In this document: positions 1-8,853 of the stretch, piece by piece | How the letters are laid out: the number at the start of each line of letters is the position of its first letter | How positions within the stretch are numbered: position 1 is the first letter of the stretch | Assembly (NCBI RefSeq): GCF_000383955.1 | Contig: NZ_KB913013.1 | Location: 167,694 to 231,693 of the forward strand | Direction of reading: 5' to 3' | From: Rudanella lutea DSM 19387 | GTDB lineage: Bacteria; Bacteroidota; Bacteroidia; Cytophagales; Spirosomataceae | Length of the DNA: 64,000 bases | The notes under the pieces: generated by a model | The model's input: the letters and a program-made list of their open reading frames with translations, nothing else | Told to the model about the DNA's origin: nothing | The model's database searches: none | Program-made: the position numbers and the translations under genes

Positions 1-1
1 G

Positions 2-487
2 GCCCGTTTGGTAGCTAATATGGCCCCGGCCGCGCCCATCTATTTCGTGTGGGTAGGGGTGCCTAAAGGCCCGTACCGCGACGAACTATGGCTTGATGTG
101 CAAAAAGCCTGGCTCACGGAGCGGGTGCATTTTCTGGAGCCCACCCCCGATGTGCTGATGTACATGAGCCGCTTCAATATGTTTGCACTCACCTCGCGCG
201 AGGACCCGTACCCGCTGGTCGTGCTCGAAGCGGGCTTGTGTGAAGTCCCCGTGATATGTTTTGCGGGAGCCGGTGGCTCGCCCGAACTGGTCGAGACGGA
301 TGCGGGTGTGATAGTACCCTACCTGCATGTTGATGCCATGGCCCGCGCCATTGTTACCCTGGCCGAAGCACCCGAGCAGGCCCGACAGTTAGGGCAGCGG
401 CTACGCGAAAAAGTACTCGAACGGCACCCCGCCGAGCAAGGCGTTAGTGTGCTGCTCAATCTATTCACAAAGCTATTGAACCCGTAA
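2..487 (+). CDS. Glycosyltransferase family 4, C-terminal part (5' end outside window)
   Basis: The frame is open to the window edge, so only the last 161 residues are seen. They form the donor-binding half of a GT-B retaining glycosyltransferase: a short Rossmann core (IYFVWVGVPKGPY), then REDPYPLVVLEAG, the acidic-X7-E donor-binding motif, then GGSPELVETDAGVIVPY. It probably adds a sugar to a lipid-linked glycan at the cytoplasmic face. It heads the co-directional glycan cluster that follows. The acceptor and sugar cannot be told. Confidence 0.85.
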   Translation, partial: ARLVANMAPAAPIYFVWVGVPKGPYRDELWLDVQKAWLTERVHFLEPTPDVLMYMSRFNMFALTSREDPYPLVVLEAGLCEVPVICFAGAGGSPELVETDAGVIVPYLHVDAMARAIVTLAEAPEQARQLGQRLREKVLERHPAEQGVSVLLNLFTKLLNP

Positions 488-562
488 GCCTATCCCGAAA
501 AAGCCGAAATCACCCGTTATAACCCCAAGTCGACTACGCGCCCGTTGAAAAATCTCGGACAT

Positions 563-1666
563 ATGCCCCAACTCGACGCTCTCCGCACGTTTGCGGTGGC
601 GTTGGTAATTATTTACCATTGGTTCCCTACCGGCGTCGGTATCAACTGGTTGCCCAACGGCACTATTGGGGTTATGGTGTTTTTCGTGATCAGTGGGTTT
701 CTTATTACGCGGATTCTGCTCGCCAACCGGGCCTCCATTCAGGCCGGGGCGAGTACGCTGGGCAATACGTATCGGAACTTCTTTATTCGGCGGGCGCTAC
801 GAATTTTCCCGTTGTATTACCTGGTCATAACGGCCGTTTGGCTCCTCATTCCCGAAGCCTCCGATATCAACGAGCGCCCGTTGTACTTTTACCTCTACGG
901 CTACAATATTCTGCTTCACCAAACCGGCAACTGGGCCGACCTGCTGTCGCCGTTCTGGACGCTGGGCGTTGAAGAACAGTTGTATCTGGTGTGGCCCTGG
1001 GTGGTGCTGTTGTTACCATCCCGGCGGCTGGTTAGCGTTATAGCGGGTATGGTTCTGACCGGGATTCTGTTTCGGGCGTATGGCTACAGTCAGGGCGACC
1101 TGGACGGGGTACTGACCCCTGCCAACCTGGACTCGTTCGGTTTGGGAGCGCTTTGGGCCTGGGTTACCGTACAGGTGCCCGATCAGATCCCCCGGTTTCG
1201 GTCGATGCTGAACGGTGCGGCCGGGATAGCGCTGGCGCTCATGGGGGTTTTGCTGTTCCTGCCCGACGACCATATCCTGGTGGTGCTGTTCGAACGGTTT
1301 GTAATTTCGATATTGGCCCTCTACCTGGTAGTGGGAGCGAGTTTTGGGTTCAAAGGGGGCGCGGGTCGTGTGCTCGATAACGGTGCCTTACAGTACATTG
1401 GCCGAATCAGCTATGGCCTGTATGTATTCCATATGATTGTTCCGGGTTATATTGTGCCGTTTGTGTTGCGGGTGATGAACCGGCTGCTACGCGGGCATGT
1501 ACCTGATTTGGGGTATTGGGGGCATCGGGCCTTCAGTTTGGCGGTGCTCATTGCAGTAGCCAGCGTATCATGGTATGCGTTTGAGAAGCCGATAAACTCG
1601 CTGAAACAATATTTTTCGTATAAAAACACACCAACCGACCGCCGAAAAGAGCATCCAACGGAATGA
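563..1666 (+). CDS. Acyltransferase 3 family membrane protein (glycan O-acyltransferase)
   Basis: A 367-residue polytopic protein of the acyltransferase-3 (OatA/NodX/WecH-like) family. The N-terminus PQLDALRTFAVALVIIYHW carries the conserved LDALR and the His thought to be catalytic. VFFVISGFLIT and RRALRIFPLYYLV are family blocks, and about ten hydrophobic segments follow. Such proteins move acetyl or another acyl group onto sugars on the periplasmic side. I chose the ATG at 563 because family members begin close to PxLDxLR; a TTG at 545 would add six residues. Its place among glycosyltransferases points to decoration of the exported polysaccharide. Confidence 0.88.
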   Translation: MPQLDALRTFAVALVIIYHWFPTGVGINWLPNGTIGVMVFFVISGFLITRILLANRASIQAGASTLGNTYRNFFIRRALRIFPLYYLVITAVWLLIPEASDINERPLYFYLYGYNILLHQTGNWADLLSPFWTLGVEEQLYLVWPWVVLLLPSRRLVSVIAGMVLTGILFRAYGYSQGDLDGVLTPANLDSFGLGALWAWVTVQVPDQIPRFRSMLNGAAGIALALMGVLLFLPDDHILVVLFERFVISILALYLVVGASFGFKGGAGRVLDNGALQYIGRISYGLYVFHMIVPGYIVPFVLRVMNRLLRGHVPDLGYWGHRAFSLAVLIAVASVSWYAFEKPINSLKQYFSYKNTPTDRRKEHPTE

Positions 1667-1718
1667 GGGTTAACCCGACCGCCGGCTCAACTTCGTTTGC
1701 GAATTCAGACCTCTTTTC

Positions 1719-2723
1719 ATGACCCTCGCATTTACCATTTGCTCCGTCAATTATCTGGCCCAGGCGCGTACCCTGGGCGATTCGTTACGACGTACCAATC
1801 CGGACTGGACGTATATCATTGGGCTGGTCGATGATTTGGCTGCGGCTAACCTCTCGGCCGACCTGATCCCCGACTTTCCGATGATCGAAGTGGCTAAAAT
1901 CGGGATTCCTGATTTTGAAGCCATGTGCGACCGGTATGATATTACCGAGTTGAATACGGCCGTGAAGCCGTTTTTCATCGATTACTTTTACGAGTCGTCG
2001 CCCCAGTACGACAAAGTGATCTATTTCGACCCGGACATTATCGTGTTTCAGCCCCTAACCCGGCTCGAAAACCATCTGGATACCTACAGTATGGTGCTCA
2101 CCCCCCATACTTGTGCGCCTACCCCCGACTGGGAGCGCCCCAACGAGCAGCATCACCTCGGCACGGGGATTTTCAACCTTGGCTTTATTGGGCTCAATAA
2201 CAGCACCGAAGCCCGTACGTTTGTGAATTGGTGGAAAGAACGGCTTGTGTACGAGTGTCGTATCGACCTCTGCGCGGGCCTGTTTGTCGATCAGCATTGG
2301 GTTAATTTTGCACCGGTGTACCATCAGAACGTCTGGATTGAAAAGCATCGGGGCTATAATGTGGCCTACTGGAACCTGCACGAACGGCAGGCGAGTCTGT
2401 CGGGCGAAACATGGATGATTAACGGCGACGAGCCCCTCCAGTTTTTCCATTTCAGTGGGTACGATCCGTACAAACCCGACGAAATTTCGAAATACCAGAC
2501 CCGGTACACATTTGTGGGTGACGCGCCCGAGCGGCAGCGCTCCGATATGCGGCCGCTGTTCGAAATATACCGGACGAGTTTGCTGGCTAACCATAACGAC
2601 CGGTACCGCAAATACCCATGTGTGTATATAAAACCGCCTAAAGTGATGCGTTACAAGCGAGTCAGACGGCTGTTGAATGCGCCAATTCATAAACTGATCG
2701 CACTACTCGAAGAAAGGAAGTAG
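1719..2723 (+). CDS. GT8-like glycosyltransferase
   Basis: 334 residues. The N-terminus (FTICSVNYLAQARTLGDSL) resembles the opening of GT-A enzymes that start by listing stored sugars, and DPDIIVF at residues 104-110 supplies the DXD metal and nucleotide-sugar site. GTGIFNLGFIGL and FVDQHWVNF match later GT8-type blocks. It is clearly homologous to the gene at 5679, although that copy has lost the second Asp. The next gene begins two bases after its stop codon, so they are probably co-transcribed. Donor and acceptor are unknown. Confidence 0.78.
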   Translation: MTLAFTICSVNYLAQARTLGDSLRRTNPDWTYIIGLVDDLAAANLSADLIPDFPMIEVAKIGIPDFEAMCDRYDITELNTAVKPFFIDYFYESSPQYDKVIYFDPDIIVFQPLTRLENHLDTYSMVLTPHTCAPTPDWERPNEQHHLGTGIFNLGFIGLNNSTEARTFVNWWKERLVYECRIDLCAGLFVDQHWVNFAPVYHQNVWIEKHRGYNVAYWNLHERQASLSGETWMINGDEPLQFFHFSGYDPYKPDEISKYQTRYTFVGDAPERQRSDMRPLFEIYRTSLLANHNDRYRKYPCVYIKPPKVMRYKRVRRLLNAPIHKLIALLEERK

Positions 2724-2725
2724 CC

Positions 2726-3760
2726 ATGACCACCTGGCCTCGTTTTAAGCAACTCTGGACGCATCGGTACCACAAGTACAGTCATATCGCCCACAAATAC
2801 CTGTCGGTTGCGTACAAGTATTGTCTGTTGCGCTGGCGTAAAATCCGCATCGGTCAACGCCCGCTGGTAGCCATTGTGCTGTCCGAACAAATGGGGGATA
2901 TTGTCGCTTGTGAGCCCGTTGGTCGCGAAGTGCGTCGGCGGCACCCAAACGCTCATATCGTCTGGTTTGTGCGTAAGCCGTATCTGGATCTGATACTGCA
3001 CAACCCAAACATCGACAGTTACGTGCTGGAGCTTTGTCCCGGCGAACGGACTCGCCTGCTTGGTACGGGTGTGTTCGATACGGTGTATAACCTACACCTG
3101 TCGCACCGGAAGTGTAAATACTGTAAGGAAGACCCCGTCAATCCGATTGCCGACTCGCTCGGTATTGATTACGCCAACTATTACTTCCACGGCGACCTGC
3201 TGGATGTTTTCTCGCGGGCGGCTGGCTTACCAGCCATCACAGATGAGCCCCGGATGTACATACCGGAGGCCGATGTCCGGCGGGTAGCTGCCCTGAACCT
3301 ACCCGATAATGCGGTGGTGATTCACTGTCAGTCGAGCTACACCCCACGCGATTGGCCCCCGCATGCGTGGGATCGGCTGGTAAACTGGCTCCTCGAAACG
3401 TATCCTTATCCGGTGGTCGAAGTAGGCCTGAAACCGGTTGTGCACAACAGCAATCCCCGGTTTATTGACTTATGCGGCCAACTGAGCATGTTGCAAACCG
3501 CCGAGGTAATTGGCAAGGCTCGCTTGTTTATTGGTATCGACAGCGGCCCGGCACACTTCGCCAACGCCATGGGTACGGATGGGGTTATTTTGCTGGGTAA
3601 ACTGTTCGATTACGTTGAGTATCTGCCCTATTCGGGTCGGTATAAGCGGGGTGAGGGGGTTACTATCCTGAATAAGCTTGGCTCTCCGTGTTCCGAACTC
3701 CCGTTTGAATGGGTGCAGGGGGCCGTTCAGCAACACTTAACCCAAGCCCGGTACGTATGA
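2726..3760 (+). CDS. Glycosyltransferase family 9 (heptosyltransferase-like)
   Basis: 344 residues with the GT-B layout of ADP-heptose:LPS heptosyltransferases. The N-terminal block VAIVLSEQMGDIVACEPV is followed by HIVWFVRKPYLDLILHNPNI; the C-terminal block FIGIDSGPAHFANAMG is the GT9 signature (D-SGP-H). About 45 basic, aromatic-rich residues precede the catalytic fold and may help membrane association. Cys residues cluster at HRKCKYCKED near residue 130, which is unusual for the family. The stop overlaps the start of the next gene (ATGA), suggesting translational coupling. Confidence 0.88.
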   Translation: MTTWPRFKQLWTHRYHKYSHIAHKYLSVAYKYCLLRWRKIRIGQRPLVAIVLSEQMGDIVACEPVGREVRRRHPNAHIVWFVRKPYLDLILHNPNIDSYVLELCPGERTRLLGTGVFDTVYNLHLSHRKCKYCKEDPVNPIADSLGIDYANYYFHGDLLDVFSRAAGLPAITDEPRMYIPEADVRRVAALNLPDNAVVIHCQSSYTPRDWPPHAWDRLVNWLLETYPYPVVEVGLKPVVHNSNPRFIDLCGQLSMLQTAEVIGKARLFIGIDSGPAHFANAMGTDGVILLGKLFDYVEYLPYSGRYKRGEGVTILNKLGSPCSELPFEWVQGAVQQHLTQARYV

Positions 3761-4590
3761 CAAAAAAAGCCCCGACAGGCAACCTGGTGGGCGTGGTTGT
3801 ACCGGTGTACAAGCCGCAACTGAGCCCCTACGAACATATTGCCCTGACGCAGTGTACCCGGGTGCTGGGGCATTACCCGATTGTGCTCGTGTGCCCGCAG
3901 GCACTCGATGTATCGGCCATTACCGGGCAATTCCCGCAGGTGGAGGTTCGGCGGTTTGCCGACTCGTTTTTCGAAAGCGTGCAGTCGTATAACCAACTCA
4001 TGTTGTCGAAACAGTTCTACGAGGCCTTCTTTGAATACGAGTACATCCTGATTCATCAGTTGGATGCCTTTGTTTTTCGGGATGAGCTACCGGATTGGTG
4101 CCGTCGAAATTATGATTATATTGGTGCCCCCTGGCTCCGGGATATTGATTTTTCGGGTCGGTTAGATGAGTTTATTTTCGATGCCAAGAAGCAAATAGCG
4201 ACCTGGTTGAACCTGAAAAAAGCGGATGGCATAACTCCCCGTGAGATCATTACCCTGAATGAAGTCGGTAATGGTGGTTTTTCGTTGCGCCGGGTCAAGG
4301 CCATGCACGCCTGCCTGCAACGGTTTGAGCGTACTATTCAGGAATATGAGGCCCAAACGCTGCATCAGTACAACGAAGATGTGTTTTTCAGCATCGAAGT
4401 AAATCGGTACTGGCCGCACCTGCGTATTCCTGACTTTCGCACCGGGTTACGTTTTGCCGTAGAGTTTTACCCCGAGCGGGCCGTTCGTGATTACAATGGC
4501 GGGCAACTGCCGTTTGGGTGCCATGCCTGGGATATTCATGGCACTGATTACTGGCGGCCGCTTTTTGCCCGGTTGGGCTACCAAATTTGA
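3757..4590 (+). CDS. DUF5672-type glycosyltransferase-like protein
   Basis: 277 residues starting at an ATGA overlap with the GT9 gene. The recognisable DUF5672 block is YILIHQLDAFVFRDEL followed by WCRRNYDYIGAPW, then GNGGFSLRR, and NEDVFFS near the end. These resemble the DXD region, the acceptor loop and the ED pair of a GT-A enzyme, with LDAF standing for the DXD. Family members sit in glycan clusters and are presumed to be glycosyltransferases; biochemical role here is inferred only from family and context. Confidence 0.8.
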   Translation: MTKKAPTGNLVGVVVPVYKPQLSPYEHIALTQCTRVLGHYPIVLVCPQALDVSAITGQFPQVEVRRFADSFFESVQSYNQLMLSKQFYEAFFEYEYILIHQLDAFVFRDELPDWCRRNYDYIGAPWLRDIDFSGRLDEFIFDAKKQIATWLNLKKADGITPREIITLNEVGNGGFSLRRVKAMHACLQRFERTIQEYEAQTLHQYNEDVFFSIEVNRYWPHLRIPDFRTGLRFAVEFYPERAVRDYNGGQLPFGCHAWDIHGTDYWRPLFARLGYQI

Positions 4591-4600
4591 GCTACGCGTA

Positions 4601-5623
4601 ATGATGCATATGCCTGTACCGAAGATCTCGATTGCGTTATGTACATACAATGGTGAAGCCCACCTGCGAGAACAGTGGGATAGCCTGCTGAAACAAACCC
4701 GACAACCCGACGAAATTGTCGTTTGTGACGACCGCTCAACCGACGGTACTTGGGCATTGGTGCAAGAACTTGCTGCACAGGCCCCGTTTACCGTTGTGCC
4801 GGTGCGAAACGATGCGCAATTGGGATTCAACAAAAATTTTGAGCAGGCCCTGAGCCGCTGTACGGGCGATCTGGTATTTATCTGTGACCAGGACGATTAC
4901 TGGTTTCCGGAAAAACTTCAGACTATGACCGATTTCATGGGGTCGAATCCTGACGTACAGATTGCCTTTTGCAATGCCTACATGGCCGACGATGCCCTGC
5001 AAAACCTCGATCGGCTCTTCTGGACGCAGGTACGGCTCGACGACCTTCAGCAACAGCGTTGGAAAGAGGGCCTCGCTATGGAGGTTCTGCTCGATGGGAA
5101 CCGCATGATGGGGTGTGCTACCGTGATTCGGCGGACGTTTATGAACCGCTTGCTGCCTATTCCCACCGATATTCCCTCGTACATCTATGATGGCTGGATT
5201 TCGCTCGTTGGGGCGTCGATGAATGTGATTCAGTTTGTCGACAAGCCACTGCAGCTGTACCGCACGCACGCGCAACAGCAGGTAGGCGTGCGGGGCGAAC
5301 CACCTGGCCCCCGGATTCGGTTGAGCGACCGGTTTAGCCGGGACCGCTCCTTAAAATTAGAGCCGTTGGCGAAGATGCGTGACAAATTGCTGCGTATAAG
5401 GCACTACCTTCGCGAACGCGTAGACCCAACTCTGGATGGTATGCAGCAACTGGACCGTAAACTGGCCCATTATACCATGCGCAGTACCTTGCCCGACAAT
5501 CGGCTCCGGCGGCTTTGGCCTGTTCTGAACGATTTGCAGAAAGGGAATTATCACCGCTACGCCGACCCGTCGGCCGATTGGTATAGCCCGTATCTGGCGG
5601 CCGTCGGCGATATGCTTGAATAA
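4601..5623 (+). CDS. Glycosyltransferase family 2
   Basis: 340 residues. A classic inverting GT-A domain: ISIALCTYNGEAHLREQWDS, VVCDDRSTDGT, then ICDQDDYWF (DXD) near residue 98, and DGWISLVGASMN in the acceptor region. The three-residue spacing of ATG codons at 4601, 4604 and 4610 leaves the exact start open; all lie directly before the first beta strand. This layout is like rhamnosyl- or galactosyltransferases of O-antigen clusters. It follows the DUF5672 gene by ten bases. Confidence 0.88.
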   Translation: MMHMPVPKISIALCTYNGEAHLREQWDSLLKQTRQPDEIVVCDDRSTDGTWALVQELAAQAPFTVVPVRNDAQLGFNKNFEQALSRCTGDLVFICDQDDYWFPEKLQTMTDFMGSNPDVQIAFCNAYMADDALQNLDRLFWTQVRLDDLQQQRWKEGLAMEVLLDGNRMMGCATVIRRTFMNRLLPIPTDIPSYIYDGWISLVGASMNVIQFVDKPLQLYRTHAQQQVGVRGEPPGPRIRLSDRFSRDRSLKLEPLAKMRDKLLRIRHYLRERVDPTLDGMQQLDRKLAHYTMRSTLPDNRLRRLWPVLNDLQKGNYHRYADPSADWYSPYLAAVGDMLE

Positions 5624-5678
5624 TCCGAATAGGCCGGGATTACTCCATGCCTGTCACTCGTAAACTACAAACTGGTTA

Positions 5679-6653
5679 GTGTCTGATTTATTATTTCTGA
5701 CAGTCTGCACCGTCCGACAACTCCCGCAGGCGCTCGCGCTGGGCCAATCGGTCGACAGGCTGCACCCCAATGCTACGTTTGTTATCGGTCTGGCCGACGC
5801 CGAACAGGGTATAGACGGAATTAGCCTGCCGTATCGGGTATTGCCGGTTGCGTCGGTACTAACGCCCGATGCGCTCAAAACAGTATCGGATAGCTACTCA
5901 CCCACCGAGTTGGCGGGGGCACTGAAACCCACGTTTTTACGGGCCGTGTATGCGCAGTTTCCGGAGGCACAACACCTGATCTACCTCGACCCCAACTCGG
6001 CTCTCTACGCGCCACTGACGCCTGTACTGGAGCAGTTGCACGCGGCCTCGATACTGCTTACCCCGTTTATGCAGAAAGCGCCAGCTGATGGCGCCCTGCC
6101 CGACGAGAAGTATATGCAAAATATTGGGCTGTACAATGCCGATTTTCTGGCCCTACGCCGGTCGGCCGAAACCGATCGGATGCTCGCCTGGTGGGAAGAC
6201 CGGGTGCAGACGAGGGCCCAGATCGATTTCTGCGAAAGCCTGTGTCTCGATCAGATCTGGCTCATGCACGTCCCCGCTTTTTTCGAGGGAGTTCTGATTG
6301 CTAAAAACATCGACTGGCACCGGGGGCTCTGGAACTGGCATGAGTGGGCGGCAGCAAAGGATAAACCCGAACAACCACTGTGGGTCAACTTCAAAGGGCT
6401 CTACGATCGGAGCGAGGGTTTCTTTGCGTACCAAACTCGCGTTGACCCCACTCGTGATTCCGCGCTGCAACGGCTTCTGGCCGATTATCGCGCGGCCGTA
6501 CAACGACTCGCTCAGCCCGCTTTTGATCGGCGGCCTGCCTATGGCCGCCAACCCGAGAAGCCGGTGGTCTTTGGCTGGCGCCGGGGGGCGGTGAAGGCTC
6601 TGCGCAGTCTGGCCCAGCAGATAAATACGATGCCATTGCCCGTTTGGAAATAA
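5679..6653 (+). CDS. GT8-like glycosyltransferase paralogue with altered DXD
   Basis: 324 residues, colinear with the protein at 1719 (same opening, same WW-containing block, same FCESLCLDQIW/LCAGLFVDQHW region), so the two derive from a duplication. The position of the DXD motif reads LDPNSALY (residues 103-110): the second Asp has become Asn. No ATG exists before the conserved core, so translation must use GTG (5679) or a nearby rare start. It could be a catalytically altered enzyme or one with a different metal need. Confidence 0.72.
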   Translation: MSDLLFLTVCTVRQLPQALALGQSVDRLHPNATFVIGLADAEQGIDGISLPYRVLPVASVLTPDALKTVSDSYSPTELAGALKPTFLRAVYAQFPEAQHLIYLDPNSALYAPLTPVLEQLHAASILLTPFMQKAPADGALPDEKYMQNIGLYNADFLALRRSAETDRMLAWWEDRVQTRAQIDFCESLCLDQIWLMHVPAFFEGVLIAKNIDWHRGLWNWHEWAAAKDKPEQPLWVNFKGLYDRSEGFFAYQTRVDPTRDSALQRLLADYRAAVQRLAQPAFDRRPAYGRQPEKPVVFGWRRGAVKALRSLAQQINTMPLPVWK

Positions 6654-6707
6654 ACGTAGCCCGACGCCCATGCCTGGGCTCAGCAAACTCCCACCCAATT
6701 GCCCAAC

Positions 6708-7811
6708 ATGAATATACTGTATGACCATCAGGCCTTTACCGGGCACACGTACGGCGGGGTGGCTCGGTATTTTTACGATCTTTTGCGCTGCCTGAGCCAG
6801 GAAGACGGGGTGAGGTTTGACCTTTCGCTGTTGTTGTCGAATAGCGAGTATCTGGCCAATCGCCCTTTCGCGAATCACTTTACATTTAAACCGTTGGCAC
6901 ACAACCAACGGGCCAATCAGGTAGCCTCGGTTTTAAACCGGATGAACAGCATCCGGCACTTGCGGGCCGGGCGGTTCGATGTGTTTCACCCGACGTACTA
7001 CCATCGTTATTTTCTGGATTACATCGGCAAAAAACCGTTTGTGATCACGTTTCACGATGCCACCAGCGAACGCTATGCCGATCAGTTTCCCGACGTGGGG
7101 CAGCACCTGCCTGAACTGAAAAAAGTCTTGCTCAACCGGGCCGATCGAATCATTGCTGTGTCGGAGTTTTCACGGCAGGAGATTGAGCGATTTTTTGGCA
7201 TTGGCCCCGACCGGGTCGATGTGGTGCATCTGGGTACGACGCTCGGTGAGGCCGATACCACAGGGCTTCAGCCACTGCCGTACGAGTACCTGCTTTACGT
7301 AGGCAAACGCCCGTTCTACAAGAATTTTGACTTATTTTTTAAGGCCATTGCGCCTTTGCTGAAACGCCACCCCGAACTGCACCTGGTGTGCGCGGGTGGG
7401 GGCAGCTTTACGCCTGGCGAACAGGCCCTGTTTGCTGCGGCCGGACTGTCGGGGCAGGTGCATCAGCACGGTATCACCGATGCCTCGCTTTTGCATTTGT
7501 ACCAGCACGCCCGGGCGTTTGTATTTCCGTCGCTTAACGAAGGGTTCGGGATTCCGGTTCTGGAGGCTTTCAGCGGTAAGTGCCCTGTGCTCCTGAGCGA
7601 CCGAAGCTCATTGCCCGAAGTAGCGGGCGAAGCCGCCGTTTATTTCGATCCCGAAAGCGAGGAGTCGATGCTGGCGGCTGTAGAGGGGCTGGTTTTCAAC
7701 GACGCTCGCCGGGCCGAACTTACAGCAATGGGCACAGAGCGCCTTAAACTCTTTTCCTGCGAGAAAACCGCCCATCAGACCCTGCAGGTTTACCGCGAAT
7801 TGGTCCCTTAA
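6708..7811 (+). CDS. Glycosyltransferase family 4
   Basis: 367 residues. N-terminal acceptor half opens with MNILYDHQAFTGHTYGGVAR, where YGGVAR is the Gly-rich loop typical of GT4. ADRIIAVSEFSRQEIERFF links the halves, YLLYVGKRPFYKNFDLFFKA starts the donor half, and EGFGIPVLEAFSGKCPVLLS carries the EX7E motif; LPEVAGEAAVYFDP closes the site. It resembles mannosyltransferases of capsule clusters. The ATG at 6708 directly precedes the first strand; an upstream TTG is unlikely. Confidence 0.9.
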   Translation: MNILYDHQAFTGHTYGGVARYFYDLLRCLSQEDGVRFDLSLLLSNSEYLANRPFANHFTFKPLAHNQRANQVASVLNRMNSIRHLRAGRFDVFHPTYYHRYFLDYIGKKPFVITFHDATSERYADQFPDVGQHLPELKKVLLNRADRIIAVSEFSRQEIERFFGIGPDRVDVVHLGTTLGEADTTGLQPLPYEYLLYVGKRPFYKNFDLFFKAIAPLLKRHPELHLVCAGGGSFTPGEQALFAAAGLSGQVHQHGITDASLLHLYQHARAFVFPSLNEGFGIPVLEAFSGKCPVLLSDRSSLPEVAGEAAVYFDPESEESMLAAVEGLVFNDARRAELTAMGTERLKLFSCEKTAHQTLQVYRELVP

Positions 7812-7877
7812 GTACGGCCCGATAGGTTTGTGCCCTATTTTTGCACATTACTACGATTCAATCTGAGCTATTTGTCT

Positions 7878-8771
7878 GTGCACGATTCATCAACTCGTTC
7901 GCTACGTTCCTTTGTGACGACCGAACTGGGAGCCACGGGCGCTCCCCCTCGTCAGGAGGCCGCGAAACTACCCAAACTGACCGTTGTGACGCCCTCGTAT
8001 AATCAGGTCGAATACCTGGAGCGAACCATTCTGAGCGTCCTGAATCAGGGGTATCCCAACCTGGAATACTTTATCATGGACGGTGGGTCAACAGATGGGA
8101 GTGTAGAGATAATCAAGAAATACGAACCTTACCTGGCGGGTTGGGTAAGCGAACGTGACCGTGGGCAAACCGATGCCATCAATAAAGGATTTCGGCGGGC
8201 AACGGGTGACCTGGTAGCGTTTCAGAACTCCGACGATGTGTTTGCCCCCGATGCGTTCTGGCGCGTGGCTAAAGCCTGGCAACAAGACCCAACAGCCGGT
8301 GTGTTTTTCGGTGATATGTACATTATCGACGAAAACGACGCGATAACTGAAGAGATGCGGGTACCCCCGTTTTGTGCCGAATGCCATATTTACGAGGGAA
8401 TGCAGGTTTTTAACCAGTCGTTTTTTGTACGCCGGGATCTGCTCGATCGGTTTGGCCTGCTCGACGAAAGTCTCCGGTTTGTCATCGATTACGAAATTGT
8501 GGCCCGTTTGGGCGTACAGCCGGGGGTGCGGTTCCGGCATGTCGACGGGTTTTGGGGTGGTTTTCGGGTGCAGCCCGACGCCAAATCTTCGAATATTGCC
8601 ACGGTTGGTGTTCAGGAACACGCCCGGATACGGCAGAAATTCGCACCGGCCCTTAAGAGCCGTTGGGGCGAAAGCTTCTGGGTGCGGTACTGTCGCATCC
8701 GAAAATTGCTGTACTTTGTATTCCGGGGCAACTTTACCTACGTTCGCCACCGGCTGTCACTCAGAAAATAA
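7878..8771 (+). CDS. Glycosyltransferase family 2
   Basis: About 297 residues. LTVVTPSYNQVEYLERTILS, IMDGGSTDGSVEIIKKY and FQNSDDVF (the DXD equivalent) define a WcaA/GT2 enzyme; FDESLRFVIDYEIVARL fits the acceptor region. The first in-frame ATG lies inside the catalytic domain (the Met of MDGGS), so a non-ATG start must be used: GTG at 7878, TTG at 7872, or GTG at 7830. The choice of 7878 is a guess based on distance to the domain. Confidence 0.85.
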   Translation: MHDSSTRSLRSFVTTELGATGAPPRQEAAKLPKLTVVTPSYNQVEYLERTILSVLNQGYPNLEYFIMDGGSTDGSVEIIKKYEPYLAGWVSERDRGQTDAINKGFRRATGDLVAFQNSDDVFAPDAFWRVAKAWQQDPTAGVFFGDMYIIDENDAITEEMRVPPFCAECHIYEGMQVFNQSFFVRRDLLDRFGLLDESLRFVIDYEIVARLGVQPGVRFRHVDGFWGGFRVQPDAKSSNIATVGVQEHARIRQKFAPALKSRWGESFWVRYCRIRKLLYFVFRGNFTYVRHRLSLRK

Positions 8772-8853
8772 GTCGTCGGGCAAGGGCTGCTCGGGTACTG
8801 GCTATGGTCAGGCCGGGGTCGGCAAGAATTGACGGACAACGGATAACGATTTC

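Noticed and set aside
7827-7843. TTTG and TATTTTTG before the GT2 gene as a possible Bacteroidota promoter
   Set aside because: Spacing between the two boxes is only about five bases, far from the usual 19-21.
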